Under the pieces are notes generated by a model. The model worked only from the letters and a program-made list of their open reading frames with translations, had not been told where the DNA came from and did not search any database. A program made the translations under genes and the position numbers. This document shows, piece by piece, positions 1 to 9,393 of a DNA stretch of 64,000 bases; position 1 is the stretch's first letter; every line of letters starts with the position of its first letter. This DNA comes from Pseudomonas viridiflava (lineage in GTDB: Bacteria > Pseudomonadota > Gammaproteobacteria > Pseudomonadales > Pseudomonadaceae). Location: positions 62,001 to 126,000 of the forward strand of contig NZ_UUIS01000006.1 in NCBI RefSeq assembly GCF_900589395.1, in the 5' to 3' direction.

Positions 1-61
1 GCCAGCCACGGGTCAGTTGGGCCAGTTGCATCCCGAAGCGGTGTTGATCTGTGAGTGGCAT
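1..61 (-). CDS. MarR-family regulator, N-terminal fragment (cut by window edge)
   Basis: Only the first 20 codons lie in the window, running off its left edge. They begin MPLTDQHRFGMQLAQLTRGW, which resembles the start of the small MarR-type winged-helix regulators found downstream of recQ in Pseudomonas. An AAGAG ribosome-binding site lies about 7 bases before the ATG. It follows recQ in the same direction after about 90 bp. The DNA-binding part is outside the window, so the family call rests on the N-terminus and gene order only. Confidence 0.55.
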   Translation of the reverse strand, partial: MPLTDQHRFGMQLAQLTRGW

Positions 62-151
62 GGCAAACTCTTGGTTGAAACAATTGTTAGGCAGCTAAGC
101 ATGCCCCTCGGTGAGGATCAAGGCTGGGCAGATGACTTTCGTCACGACCTG

Positions 152-2281
152 TTACGCCTCGAACTCCGATTGCAAGGCCGCCCGTACGCAATACAACACG
201 CCATCAGGCACTCGCCCGCTGAACTGCGCAGCCACCTCGCTCACAGCCGGCAACTCCCCTTCACCATCAAGAAACGCATCCTGGATCTCGCTCAACAGAT
301 CCTCGGGCAAGTCCAGTGCCTGCTCCACCGATAGTTGCTGCTTGCCAATGGCTTCGGCCAGCAGGCTGTAGACATTCTTTTCCGAGCACTGCAATTGCCC
401 GGCGATCTGCGCAGGCGTCATGCCGGCACGCGCCAGGCTGATCAGTTCGTGCCGCAGATCGGTGACCACCCTTGGGGCTTCGGCCTTGCCGCTGAGTACT
501 TCAAGAAAGGCTTCGCCGTAGCGCTCCAGCTTGCGTGCGCCCACGCCACTGACCCGGGCCATGTCGGCCATGGAGCCGGGCTGGCTGCGGAGCATTTCCA
601 GCAGGGTCGAGTCAGGAAAGATGACATAAGGCGGCACACCATGTTCTTCGGCCAGGCGCCGGCGCAAGGTGCGCAAGGCTTCCCACTGCTCGCGCTCTTC
701 ACTGCGCACCAGTTGGCTGGCCGGGCTGGCGCCACTGGTCTTGCTGCTGGTCTGCGGCTTGAGGTCACGGCGCAATTGCAGGCTGACTTCACCGCGCAAC
801 AGCGGACGGCAGGTGTCAGACAAGCGCAGCCCGCCGTAGCCTTCCAGGTCGATATCGGCCAGGCCGCGGGCCACCAGTTGGCGGAACAATGAACGCCATT
901 CGCCCTCGGAATGGGCCTTGCCGACGCCGAACACCGACAGGCGCTCGTGACCAAAGCTCTGCACCTTGTCGTTGCTCTTGCCCAGTAGCACATCCACCAG
1001 ATGGCCCACGCCGTAGCGCTGGCCGGTGCGGAAGATGGCCGACAGCGCCTGACGCGCAGGCTCGGTGGCGTCCCAGGTCTGCACGCCATCGACGCAGTTG
1101 TCGCAATGCCCGCAGGGCTGGGGCAGGTCTTCGTCGAAATAGGCCAGCAACGCCTGGCGTCGGCAGCGGGTTTCTTCGCACAACGCCAGCATGGCATCGA
1201 GCTTGTGGTGTTCCAGGCGCTTATGCCGCTCGTCGCCTTCGGAGCCTTGCAGCATCTGCTTGAGCATCAGCACATCCTGCAGGCCGTAGGCCATCCAGGC
1301 ATCGGCCGGCAGACCGTCGCGCCCTGCCCGGCCGGTTTCCTGGTAGTAGGCTTCCAGCGACTTGGGCAGGTCCATGTGCGCGACAAAGCGTACGTTGGGC
1401 TTGTCGATGCCCATGCCGAACGCAATGGTCGCCACCATGATCAGGCCTTCCTCATTTAGGAAGCGCTTCTGGTTGGCCGCCCGGGTCTCGGCCGGCAGGC
1501 CGGCGTGATAAGGCAGCGCCGGGTAGCCGTTATCGCTCAGGAAGGTGGCGGTTTCATCGACTTTCTTGCGCGACAGACAATAAACGATGCCGGCATCGCT
1601 GCGCCGCTGTGACAAGAACGCCAGCAACTGCTTGCGCGGCTGTTCCTTGGGCACGATGCGGTAAAAGATGTTGGGACGGTCGAAGCTGGACAGGAAGCGT
1701 TCGGCGTTCTGCAGGTGCAGGCGGGTGACGATTTCTTCTCGGGTACGCTTGTCGGCCGTGGCGGTCAGGGCAATGCGTGGCACGTCCGGGAACAGCTCGG
1801 CCAACTGGCCCAGCTGCAGGTATTCAGGACGGAAGTCATGGCCCCATTGCGAGACGCAGTGGGCCTCGTCGATAGCGAACAGGGCAATCTTCAGGTTTTG
1901 CAGGAATGTCAGCATGCGCGGTTGCACCAGACGCTCTGGCGCCAGGTACAGCATCTTGATTTCGCCCTGGCGAATGCGCACCGCCAGGTCACGCTGCTGT
2001 TCGGCACTCAATGTGGAGTTCAGTGCCGCAGCCGATACGCCCAGTTCATCCAGGGTCGCGACCTGGTCATCCATCAGCGCAATCAGGGGCGAAACCACCA
2101 CGCACAATCCGTCGCGCAACAGCCCCGGAACCTGGAAGCACAGCGACTTGCCGCCGCCGGTCGGCATCAGTACCAAGGCATCGCCGCCATTGGCCACACG
2201 CTCGATGATCGCACCCTGGCGACCCCGGAAGCTGTCGTAGCCGAAGATGTCCTTGAGAATGTGTTGCGCCTGTTCGAGCAT
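152..2281 (-). CDS. recQ: ATP-dependent DNA helicase RecQ
   Basis: This is a 709-aa superfamily 2 3'-to-5' DNA helicase of the RecF recombination and repair pathway. Visible motifs are Walker A TGGGKS (residues 41-46), the DEAH box (138-141) followed by the aromatic-rich [13 protein letters not shown], and motif VI GRAGRDG. The zinc-binding cysteines of the RQC region are in CEETRCRRQ and CGHCDNC. An HRDC domain (about 535-610) and a C-terminal helical extension ending near residue 709 follow. The length is normal for Pseudomonas RecQ. It is divergent from the yecA-family gene, with a 200-bp shared promoter region between them. Confidence 0.97.
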   Translation of the reverse strand: MLEQAQHILKDIFGYDSFRGRQGAIIERVANGGDALVLMPTGGGKSLCFQVPGLLRDGLCVVVSPLIALMDDQVATLDELGVSAAALNSTLSAEQQRDLAVRIRQGEIKMLYLAPERLVQPRMLTFLQNLKIALFAIDEAHCVSQWGHDFRPEYLQLGQLAELFPDVPRIALTATADKRTREEIVTRLHLQNAERFLSSFDRPNIFYRIVPKEQPRKQLLAFLSQRRSDAGIVYCLSRKKVDETATFLSDNGYPALPYHAGLPAETRAANQKRFLNEEGLIMVATIAFGMGIDKPNVRFVAHMDLPKSLEAYYQETGRAGRDGLPADAWMAYGLQDVLMLKQMLQGSEGDERHKRLEHHKLDAMLALCEETRCRRQALLAYFDEDLPQPCGHCDNCVDGVQTWDATEPARQALSAIFRTGQRYGVGHLVDVLLGKSNDKVQSFGHERLSVFGVGKAHSEGEWRSLFRQLVARGLADIDLEGYGGLRLSDTCRPLLRGEVSLQLRRDLKPQTSSKTSGASPASQLVRSEEREQWEALRTLRRRLAEEHGVPPYVIFPDSTLLEMLRSQPGSMADMARVSGVGARKLERYGEAFLEVLSGKAEAPRVVTDLRHELISLARAGMTPAQIAGQLQCSEKNVYSLLAEAIGKQQLSVEQALDLPEDLLSEIQDAFLDGEGELPAVSEVAAQFSGRVPDGVLYCVRAALQSEFEA

Positions 2282-2481
2282 AAATACCCCGGTTGTCCTG
2301 CCACAGCAGGCCGCAGCGGTAGAGCCGCCCGGCCGTAAACGCGGCAGTATACCCGAGCCTTTGGGGCAAGGGACGCTCGGGACATAAGCGGTCGAATATC
2401 AATCCGGACCACCTGGCGGGTGGCGCACAGGCCGCTCAGGGCCTAGAATTCAGCATCGTTTATTTCCTAGGTAGTCCGTCC

Positions 2482-3069
2482 ATGTCCTTCGCTGAGCAAC
2501 TTACCCGCCTGCAAGTCTTCCTCGATGCAGATGATCTGCACGATGAAGCACTGGACTACGTGGCCGCTCATGGTTTCATGACTGCCTTGTCGATCTGCGC
2601 CGAAGAAGTGCCGGAGCGCGAGTGGATCGATGCCCTGTTCTCAGAGCCGCCTCATTACTCAAACGACGCGCAGCGTGAAGAAGTCGAGACCACGCTGGTG
2701 CTGCTCAAGGCCCACATTGCCCGCCAACTGGCCTCGGACGAAGAGTTCGAGCTGCCGTGCGACCTGGACCTGGGTGACGATCCGGACGATTCCGACCTGC
2801 GCGGCTGGTGCATCGGCTTCATGGAGGGCGTGTTCCTGCGCGAAGAAGCCTGGTTCGAACAAGCCGAGGAAGAAGTCAGCGAAATGCTCCTGCCGATCAT
2901 GGTCGGTTCCGGCCTGTTCGACGAGCAGCCCGAGTTCGCCGACATCGCCCAGGATGCCAACCTGATGGACGACATGATCGTGCAGATCCCCGAAGCCCTG
3001 ACAGCGCTGTTCCTGCTGTGCCACGCGCCCGACGAAAAACCGGCGATCCTCAAGCCTCGCCACCACTGA
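2482..3069 (+). CDS. YecA/UPF0149 family protein
   Basis: A 195-aa acidic, mostly helical protein of the UPF0149/YecA family. The family signature is seen in the middle: a helix-rich region with WCIGFMEGV near residue 115, preceded by a D/E-rich stretch. This copy ends PAILKPRHH and I see no C-terminal SEC-C type cysteine cluster, so it is the short form. The molecular function is not known. The downstream DUF454 gene starts one base after its stop codon, so the two are almost certainly co-transcribed. Confidence 0.88.
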   Translation: MSFAEQLTRLQVFLDADDLHDEALDYVAAHGFMTALSICAEEVPEREWIDALFSEPPHYSNDAQREEVETTLVLLKAHIARQLASDEEFELPCDLDLGDDPDDSDLRGWCIGFMEGVFLREEAWFEQAEEEVSEMLLPIMVGSGLFDEQPEFADIAQDANLMDDMIVQIPEALTALFLLCHAPDEKPAILKPRHH

Positions 3070-3070
3070 G

Positions 3071-3475
3071 GTGGAGCAAGGCCCGCCACGCCCCCGCGGG
3101 CCTGCGCTGGTGCGCTACGCGCTGCTGGCCTTCGGCTGGCTGAGCGTGGCGCTGGGCATCATCGGCATCTTCCTGCCGGTGCTGCCCACCACCCCTTTTC
3201 TGCTTTTGGCCACGGCCTGCTTCGCGCGCAGTTCGCCGCGTTTCTACCACTGGCTGATCGACCACCCGCGCCTGGGTCCCTGGATTGCCGATTACGTGCA
3301 CGGCCACGGCATCCCGCTCAAGGCCAAGGTCTACGCCATTGCCCTGATGTGGGTAAGCATCGCGGTGTCGTGCTGGCTGGTGCCGCTGACCTGGGTGCGC
3401 CTTGCGCTGCCGGTCTGCGCCATGCTGGTGAGCGTCTGGATCTGGCGGCAGAAGACGCTGCAGCCCGCAAGGTAG
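3071..3475 (+). CDS. YbaN-family (DUF454) inner-membrane protein
   Basis: A 134-aa protein starting with GTG, one base after the yecA-family stop codon, so translation is probably coupled. It has the DUF454 signature LGIIGIFLPVLPTTPFLLLA (residues 30-49) followed by CFARSSPRFYHWL. There are about three hydrophobic segments, the first covering residues 18-47 and two near residues 85-125. Members are small inner-membrane proteins of unknown function. The start is chosen because no ATG precedes the conserved part. Confidence 0.85.
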   Translation: MEQGPPRPRGPALVRYALLAFGWLSVALGIIGIFLPVLPTTPFLLLATACFARSSPRFYHWLIDHPRLGPWIADYVHGHGIPLKAKVYAIALMWVSIAVSCWLVPLTWVRLALPVCAMLVSVWIWRQKTLQPAR

Positions 3476-3610
3476 CACGATGAGACCGGCATAAGCCCTA
3501 TGCAAAAACCGTCTGATGCCGATGAAAAGTTGTTCTTAGCTGTTGTTACGCCTTTGTAACGCCTGGCGTTTCAGAGCGCGAACACGCCCTTCATCAGCCA
3601 GGACACATTC

Positions 3611-3778
3611 ATGCGCGATTGCCCTGCGCTTTACCGTGCCGCCCAGCAGGCCTTGATCGAGACCCTGCCCACAGCCTTGCCCGCTGCGACGCCGCCAACA
3701 CGACGCACCACTGCCCGCAGCACCGGCGCCTTGCCCGGCCAGGCACTGGCGCGTCATAACAACGCACACCTGCACTGA
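3611..3778 (+). CDS. Candidate small protein (55 aa), unknown
   Basis: A short reading frame (ATG at 3611, TGA at 3776-3778) encodes 55 residues rich in Ala, Pro, Thr and Arg, beginning MRDCPALYRAAQQALIETLP. An AGGA-type ribosome-binding site precedes the ATG by about 7 bases. Codon choice (GCC, CTG, CAG, CGC) looks like the neighbouring real genes. It converges on the DUF6124-like gene. There is no recognised family and the opposite strand is also open, so it may be chance. Confidence 0.35.
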   Translation: MRDCPALYRAAQQALIETLPTALPAATPPTRRTTARSTGALPGQALARHNNAHLH

Positions 3779-3793
3779 ACAACCAGGCCGTTG

Positions 3794-4027
3794 TCAGGCA
3801 GTGGTCAGGGTATCGAGTGAACAATCGACAAGGACCTTGGCCATCTGCGCCAGGTGCAGGATCGACAGGCTCAGGTCGCGCCCCGATCCCTGCGCGGCAT
3901 CGGTGCACTCGCCAGCCGTTGCAATGATGCAGCGCAGCAGGTCGGAAGCGTGATTGAGGGCGATTTCCGGGGTTACCGTATCGGCAACCGCAAACACGGC
4001 GTTTGGGTCAGGCTTGTAGTCGGACAT
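3794..4027 (-). CDS. DUF6124/DUF3077-like small protein
   Basis: A 77-aa protein starting MSDYKPDPNAVFAVADTVTP with a clear GGAG site in front of the ATG. The layout is a short polar N-terminus, a helix beginning IALNHASDLLRCIIATAGE, and a final helix ending LVDCSLDTL. This is the pattern of the small Pseudomonas-restricted proteins annotated DUF3077/DUF6124. They occur in many copies per genome and have no known function. Family assignment is from the pattern only. It is a single gene with its own upstream region. Confidence 0.6.
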   Translation of the reverse strand: MSDYKPDPNAVFAVADTVTPEIALNHASDLLRCIIATAGECTDAAQGSGRDLSLSILHLAQMAKVLVDCSLDTLTTA

Positions 4028-4258
4028 GAATGGATCTCCATGAAGCTTGCGGTGGCCAGCATCCTTGTCGACCAGAGAAGTGTCGCAACAGGCTTTGCAG
4101 CGTTGACCACAGGGCGACCGGCAACGTTACGACCGGCACAGGGTAAAAGCCCCTTGGGGCACGTGCAAGACACTGACAAAGACTAGGACATTTCATGCAA
4201 ACGAATAGGAAGCATCTGTCGATACTTCCCACCTGAACGCTTGTGCAATGTGCGCCGG

Positions 4259-5755
4259 CTACTTTTTCCGGTCTTTGGCGAACGCCGCCTCCAGGGCTTC
4301 GTTGAGCGTGCGCAGGACCTTGACCCGCGCCCAGCGCTTGTCGTTGGCCTCTACCAGGGTCCAGGGCGCGATCGAGGTGCTGGTGCGATCGACCATATCG
4401 CTCACCGCCTGGCGGTACTGTGGCCATTTATCACGATTGCGCCAGTCATCCTCGGTGATCTTGTAGCGCTTGAAGGGAATGGTCTCGCGGGCCTTGAACC
4501 GCTCCAGCTGGGTCTGCTGGTCGATGGCCAGCCAGAACTTGACCACAACCACGCCAGCGTCGGTGAGCTGCTCTTCAAAGTCGTTGATTTCGCCGTAGGC
4601 GCGCAGCCAGTCGGTGTCACTGCAGAAACCCTCGACCCGCTCCACCAGCACCCGCCCATACCAGGAACGGTCGAAGATGGTGAACTTGCCACGTGCAGGG
4701 ATCTGCCGCCAGAAACGCCACAGGTACGGCTGCGCCCGTTCATCCTCGGTGGGAGCGGCAATGGGTACGATGTGGTATTGACGCGGATCGAGTGCGGCCG
4801 CGGCACGGCGGATTGCTCCGCCCTTGCCGGCCGCATCGTTGCCCTCGAACACCGCGACCAACGCATGGCGCTTCATATGCTTGTCACGCAGGTTGCGCGA
4901 CAGCCGGGCCTGCTCGGCGATCAGCTCGGCCTCGTATTCGTCCTTTTCCAGCGACAAGGTCAAATCCAGGCTGTCGAGCAGGGTCAGGTCGTCGTCATGC
5001 GTGGCGCGCGGCCCCACGGTCAGCGCCTGCGGCTCGACCTGCGGGGTCTTGAGCGCAGCCTGCAGACCTTCGAGCAGCAGGCGGCCGACCGTCAGACTAC
5101 GGTAGTTGGCATCCACCCCTTCGATCACATGCCAAGGCGCATATTCGCGGCTGCTGCGTCGCAGCACACGCTCGCCGAAGCGCACGAACCGGTCGTAGGT
5201 CTTCGATTGTTGCCAGTCCAAGGGGCTGATGCGCCAGCTGTGCAACGGGTCGTCGCGCAGGCTCTTGAGCCGGTGTTTCATCTGCTTGCGCGAAAGGTGG
5301 AACCAGAACTTGAAGATCAGCGCGCCTTCATCACTGAGCATCTTTTCCAGGCGCTCGGCGCCGCTGATCGCCTGGTCGAGTTCAGGGTCCTTGATCAACC
5401 CATGAACGCGGTCCTGCAGCATCTGGCTGTACCAGTTGCCAAAGAAAATGCCCATCCGGCCCTTGGCCGGCAGTTGCCGCCAATAGCGCCAGGCCTTTGG
5501 ATGATCAAGCTCTTCATCGGTTTTCTGATCGAAGGTGCGCACTTCGATCAGGCGCGGGTCCATCCATTCGTTGAGCAACTTGACGGTTTCACCCTTGCCG
5601 GCGCCTTCGATGCCGTTGATCAGCACGATGATCTGCCTTTGCCCCTGCTCGTGCAGATCGTACTGAGCCTCCAGCAGCGCCTCGCGCAAGGCTGGAACCT
5701 CAGCCTCGTAGGCTTCGTCGTCGATGACATGGCCGATTTCGGCGGATTCGAACAT
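4259..5755 (-). CDS. pap: Polyphosphate:AMP phosphotransferase (two fused PPK2 domains)
   Basis: A 498-aa protein made of two PPK2-type kinase domains in tandem. Domain 1 (about 1-235) has a P-loop NGIEGAGKGE and a lid region GNWYSQMLQDRV. Domain 2 (about 255-495) has P-loop EGNDAAGKGG and lid FDRSWYGRVLVERVEGF. This two-domain class makes ADP from AMP using polyphosphate. In the family usually only the second domain is catalytic, which fits its more canonical RSWYGR lid here. A GGGAG ribosome-binding site supports the start at 5755. It is divergent from mnmC. Confidence 0.92.
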   Translation of the reverse strand: MFESAEIGHVIDDEAYEAEVPALREALLEAQYDLHEQGQRQIIVLINGIEGAGKGETVKLLNEWMDPRLIEVRTFDQKTDEELDHPKAWRYWRQLPAKGRMGIFFGNWYSQMLQDRVHGLIKDPELDQAISGAERLEKMLSDEGALIFKFWFHLSRKQMKHRLKSLRDDPLHSWRISPLDWQQSKTYDRFVRFGERVLRRSSREYAPWHVIEGVDANYRSLTVGRLLLEGLQAALKTPQVEPQALTVGPRATHDDDLTLLDSLDLTLSLEKDEYEAELIAEQARLSRNLRDKHMKRHALVAVFEGNDAAGKGGAIRRAAAALDPRQYHIVPIAAPTEDERAQPYLWRFWRQIPARGKFTIFDRSWYGRVLVERVEGFCSDTDWLRAYGEINDFEEQLTDAGVVVVKFWLAIDQQTQLERFKARETIPFKRYKITEDDWRNRDKWPQYRQAVSDMVDRTSTSIAPWTLVEANDKRWARVKVLRTLNEALEAAFAKDRKK

Positions 5756-5902
5756 CAGAAACTCCCTTTGCCAACCCTGGTTGATAGCGCTTTGCCCATT
5801 AAGACCACCGATGTGCCGGATCGGTCAATTGCGTTTGCCTCACGGGGCGAACGGGCGGGTAAACTGCAGCGGTTTTCTGCCCGCCCCGTGACCGAGCCCG
5901 AC

Positions 5903-7900
5903 ATGACCCGCCCCTTGCACCACGCCCAGATCGTCTGGGATGAACATGGCAACCCCAACTCCAGCGAATTTGGCGATGTGTACTTCGCCACCGGCGCAGG
6001 CCTTGAAGAAACCCGGCACGTGTTCATGACCCAGAACAATCTGCACGAGCGTTTTTCGGCCTTGCCCGCCGGCGGGCGACTGGTCATCGGTGAAACGGGC
6101 TTTGGCACCGGCCTCAATTTTCTCTGCGCCTGGCAACTGTTTGCCGAGTGCGCCCCGGCCGATGCCCGCCTGCACTTCATCAGCGTCGAAAAATTTCCGC
6201 TGAGCCATGCCGACCTGCAACGCGCCCTGGGCCTGTGGCCGGCGCTGGCTGCCCAGGCCGGACCCTTGCTGGCGCAGTACGTCGCCATCCACCCGGGCTT
6301 TCAGCGCCTGGTGTTCGAGGACGCGCGCGTGACGCTGACGCTGCTGATCGGCGATGCCCAAACGATGCTGGCGCAACTGGACGGGCAGATCGACGCCTGG
6401 TTTCTCGACGGCTTTGCACCGGCGAAAAACCCGGACATGTGGAACGAGGCGCTGTTCGCCGAACTGGCCCGGCTGTCAGCCCCGCAAGCGACCCTGGGCA
6501 CCTTCACCAGTACCGGCTGGGTCCGACGCGCCTTGAAAGCGGCCGGCTTTGCCATGAAACGCATTCCGGGCATCGGCCATAAATGGGAAGTCATGCGCGG
6601 CACCTTTGCCGGCTGGCCGGCGGATGTAACGCCGCCTGCACCCCTCAAGCCCTGGTTTGCCCGCCCGCCCCGGTGCGCCGATGAGCGCCGGGCGCTGGTG
6701 ATCGGTGGCGGCCTGGCCGGTTGCAGCACCGCACGCAGCCTGGCAATGCGCGGCTGGCAAGTCAGCCTGCTGGAGCGCCATGACGCCCTGGCCGGCGAGG
6801 CCTCGGGCAATCCGCAAGGGGTGCTGTACCTGAAGCTGTCAGCCCATGGCACGGCCTTGTCACAATTGATTCTCAGCGGCTTCGGCCATACCCGTCGCCT
6901 GCTGGAGCGCCTGCAGCGCGGCCATGAATGGAGTGATTGCGGGGTCTTGCAACTGGCCTTCGACGCCAAGGAGGCCCAACGCCAAGAGCAACTGGCCCAG
7001 GCCTTTCCAGCAACATTACTGCACCGGCTGGATCAGCCGGCAGCCGAGCAGCAGGCCGGCATCGGCCTGGGCAGCGGCGGGCTGTTCTACCCTGAAGGCG
7101 GCTGGGTGCATCCACCAGCGCTGTGCCAGCAACAGGCCGCCCACCCGAATATCCAGACCCTGCTGCACCATGAGGCGCTTGAGCTGCGCCGGGTCGATGG
7201 CCAGTGGCAAGCCTGGGCCGGCGAGCAGCTGCTGGCCAGTGCCCCGGTGGCGATCCTGGCCAACGCGGCGCAGATCAAGGCCTTTGAGCAAAGCGCCGGG
7301 CTGCCGCTCAAGCGTATTCGCGGGCAGATCACTCGCCTGCCGGCCACCGCCACCAGCCACAGCCTCAAGACGGTGGTGTGCGCCGAAGGTTATGTGGCGC
7401 CGGCCCGTGATGGCGAGCACACGCTGGGTGCCAGCTTCGACTTTCATAACCAGAACCTGGCCCCGACCCTCGAAGAGCATCAAGGCAACCTGCACTTGCT
7501 GGAAGACATTTCGGGCGACCTGAGCGAACGTCTCGATGCCGCCCATCTGGACCTTGAACAGCTGCAAGGCCGGGCGGCTTTTCGCTGCACCAGTCCGGAC
7601 TACCTGCCGATCGTCGGCCCGCTGGCCGACAGCCAGGCCTTTGCCGAGACCTATGCCGCCCTGGCCAAGGATGCCCGCCAGGTGCCAGCGCTGTCCTGTC
7701 CGTGGCTGGACGGCCTGTACATCAACAGTGGTCATGGCTCACGCGGGTTGATTACCACCCCCTTGGCCGCCGAGCTGCTGGTGGCCTGGCTGGACGACGA
7801 ACCACTGCCGGTGCCGCGCAGCGTGGCCGAGGCCTGCCACCCCAATCGGTTCGCCCTGCGCAGCCTGATACGCGGGCCGAAAAGCCCGGTCCAAGGTTAG
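5903..7900 (+). CDS. mnmC: Bifunctional tRNA mnm5s2U biosynthesis enzyme MnmC
   Basis: This 665-aa bifunctional enzyme performs the last two steps of 5-methylaminomethyl-2-thiouridine synthesis at the wobble position of tRNA. The N-terminal methyltransferase (MnmC2, about 1-240) has the S-adenosylmethionine site GETGFGTGLNFLCAW and the motif WFLDGFAPAKNP. The C-terminal oxidoreductase (MnmC1) has the FAD dinucleotide fold ALVIGGGLAGCSTARSL and ends with SGHGSRGL. The start at 5903 (MTRPLHHAQIVWDEHG) matches the conserved N-terminus. The reading frame is open far upstream, but that part is only antisense to pap. Confidence 0.95.
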   Translation: MTRPLHHAQIVWDEHGNPNSSEFGDVYFATGAGLEETRHVFMTQNNLHERFSALPAGGRLVIGETGFGTGLNFLCAWQLFAECAPADARLHFISVEKFPLSHADLQRALGLWPALAAQAGPLLAQYVAIHPGFQRLVFEDARVTLTLLIGDAQTMLAQLDGQIDAWFLDGFAPAKNPDMWNEALFAELARLSAPQATLGTFTSTGWVRRALKAAGFAMKRIPGIGHKWEVMRGTFAGWPADVTPPAPLKPWFARPPRCADERRALVIGGGLAGCSTARSLAMRGWQVSLLERHDALAGEASGNPQGVLYLKLSAHGTALSQLILSGFGHTRRLLERLQRGHEWSDCGVLQLAFDAKEAQRQEQLAQAFPATLLHRLDQPAAEQQAGIGLGSGGLFYPEGGWVHPPALCQQQAAHPNIQTLLHHEALELRRVDGQWQAWAGEQLLASAPVAILANAAQIKAFEQSAGLPLKRIRGQITRLPATATSHSLKTVVCAEGYVAPARDGEHTLGASFDFHNQNLAPTLEEHQGNLHLLEDISGDLSERLDAAHLDLEQLQGRAAFRCTSPDYLPIVGPLADSQAFAETYAALAKDARQVPALSCPWLDGLYINSGHGSRGLITTPLAAELLVAWLDDEPLPVPRSVAEACHPNRFALRSLIRGPKSPVQG

Positions 7901-8003
7901 ATTTTGCGTCGTTCTGTAACAGATAATTGCAGCAAGGCCTTTGACCTGAGCGGTGATTCACCCTACGGTGAACACCTGCACAGTGCTGAAAATGGAGACT
8001 TGC

Positions 8004-8696
8004 ATGCTGTTCCGTCAATTGTTCGACAGCCAGACATCCACCTACAGTTACCTGCTGGCCGACCATGGCCAGGCCATGCTGATCGACCCGGTAAAAGAGC
8101 ACCTGGACACTTACCTGCAGTTGCTTTCGGACCTGGACCTGCAACTGATCATGGCCCTCGATACCCACACCCACGCCGATCACATCACTGCGTTAGGCGA
8201 CCTGCGCGATGCCACCGGCTGCAACACCGGCCTGGGCCAGGAAAGCCAGGTGCCCTGCGCCAGCTTCACGTTCCATGATGGCCAGAGCCTGGCCCTGGGC
8301 AGCCGCGAATTGAAGGTCTGGCACACCCCGGGGCACACGCGCGATTCCTACTGCTTCCTGCTGGCCGCGCGCGGTCGCCAGCCCACCTGGCTGTTCAGCG
8401 GCGACACCTTGTTGATCCGCGGCAGCGGGCGTACCGACTTTCAGAACGGCAGTGCCCACCAGCAATGGACCAGCCTGCAACGCCTGCTGGACCTGGGCGA
8501 TGACACCCTGGTGTTCCCGGCCCACGACTACAAGGGCTGGACCTGCTCGACCATTGGTGAAGAGCGCCGGCATAACCCACGCCTGCAGGTGGCCAATGCC
8601 GAGGAGTACGCCGCCCTGATGAGCGACCTGCACCTGCCACCGCCACGCTTGCTGGATATCGCCGTGGCCGCCAACCGCGCCTGCGGCCAGAACTGA
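8004..8696 (+). CDS. ETHE1-type metallo-beta-lactamase-fold (persulfide dioxygenase-like) enzyme
   Basis: A 230-aa beta-lactamase-fold metalloenzyme. The metal ligands are visible: THTHADH, GHTRDS, SGDTLL and PAHDYKG. The N-terminus LFRQLFDSQTSTYSYLLAD is characteristic of ETHE1-like proteins, which oxidise glutathione persulfide to sulfite using a single iron. The start at 8004 is preceded by GGAG at 7994-7997. A second in-frame ATG at 7992 overlaps that site and is less likely. It could instead be a related glyoxalase-II-type hydrolase, but the SGRTDFQNG segment favours ETHE1. Confidence 0.82.
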   Translation: MLFRQLFDSQTSTYSYLLADHGQAMLIDPVKEHLDTYLQLLSDLDLQLIMALDTHTHADHITALGDLRDATGCNTGLGQESQVPCASFTFHDGQSLALGSRELKVWHTPGHTRDSYCFLLAARGRQPTWLFSGDTLLIRGSGRTDFQNGSAHQQWTSLQRLLDLGDDTLVFPAHDYKGWTCSTIGEERRHNPRLQVANAEEYAALMSDLHLPPPRLLDIAVAANRACGQN

Positions 8697-8723
8697 GCCG
8701 CCCTTTATCACGAGTCGCCGTCC

Positions 8724-9392
8724 ATGTTGCAGGTTGTCGATCTGCTCAAGCGCTACCCCACCGCCCAAGGCTCGCTGCAGGTGCTTGACGGCGTCAGCCT
8801 GCAACTGGGGCAAGGTGAAAGCCTGGCCCTGATGGGTGAATCGGGCAGTGGCAAAAGCACCCTGCTGCACCTGATCGCCGGGCTGGACCGCGCCGATGGC
8901 GGGCATATCGAAGTTGACGGCCAGCGCCTGGACGGCCTCTGCGAAGCCGGCCTGGCGCACTGGCGGCGCACCGGCATCGGCCTGGTATTCCAGCAGTTCA
9001 ACCTGATCGGCAGCCTCAAGGTCGTGGACAACCTGGCCTTTCAGGCGCGCCTGGCCGGGCGCCATGACCCGGCCTGGCAGGCACACTTGATCGAGCGCCT
9101 GGGGCTGAGCGATCTGCTGACCCGTTACCCTGAACAACTGTCCGGTGGTCAGCAACAACGCGTGGCCATCGGTCGCGCCCTGGCCTCGCGCCCGACCTTG
9201 CTGCTGGCCGACGAGCCGACCGGCAACCTTGACGAAGCCACCAGCGATGAAGTCCTCAAGCTGCTGCTGGATCTGGTCGCCGACAGCCGCACCAGCCTGT
9301 TGATGGTGACGCACAGCCCGCGCATCGCCGCCCACCTGATGCATAGGGTGGTATTACACAAAGGGCGGCTGGTCAGCGCCGAGGCCCGCTGA
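8724..9392 (+). CDS. ABC transporter ATPase (LolD/MacB/AttE type)
   Basis: A 222-aa ATPase with Walker A GESGSGKST, signature LSGGQQQRVAIGRAL, and Walker B LLLADEPTGNLDE. The NLDE/TGN variant and the partner permease place it in the LolD/MacB/FtsE-like class that works with FtsX-type permeases. These often extract or export lipophilic or envelope molecules rather than import nutrients. The permease gene begins one base after its stop codon. With the AttH-like lipoprotein gene it forms a three-gene operon like attE-attF/G-attH. Confidence 0.92.
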   Translation: MLQVVDLLKRYPTAQGSLQVLDGVSLQLGQGESLALMGESGSGKSTLLHLIAGLDRADGGHIEVDGQRLDGLCEAGLAHWRRTGIGLVFQQFNLIGSLKVVDNLAFQARLAGRHDPAWQAHLIERLGLSDLLTRYPEQLSGGQQQRVAIGRALASRPTLLLADEPTGNLDEATSDEVLKLLLDLVADSRTSLLMVTHSPRIAAHLMHRVVLHKGRLVSAEAR

Positions 9393-9393
9393 G

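Noticed and set aside
4241..5902. Long in-frame extension upstream of mnmC
   Set aside because: It is antisense to pap. The conserved MnmC N-terminus begins at 5903.
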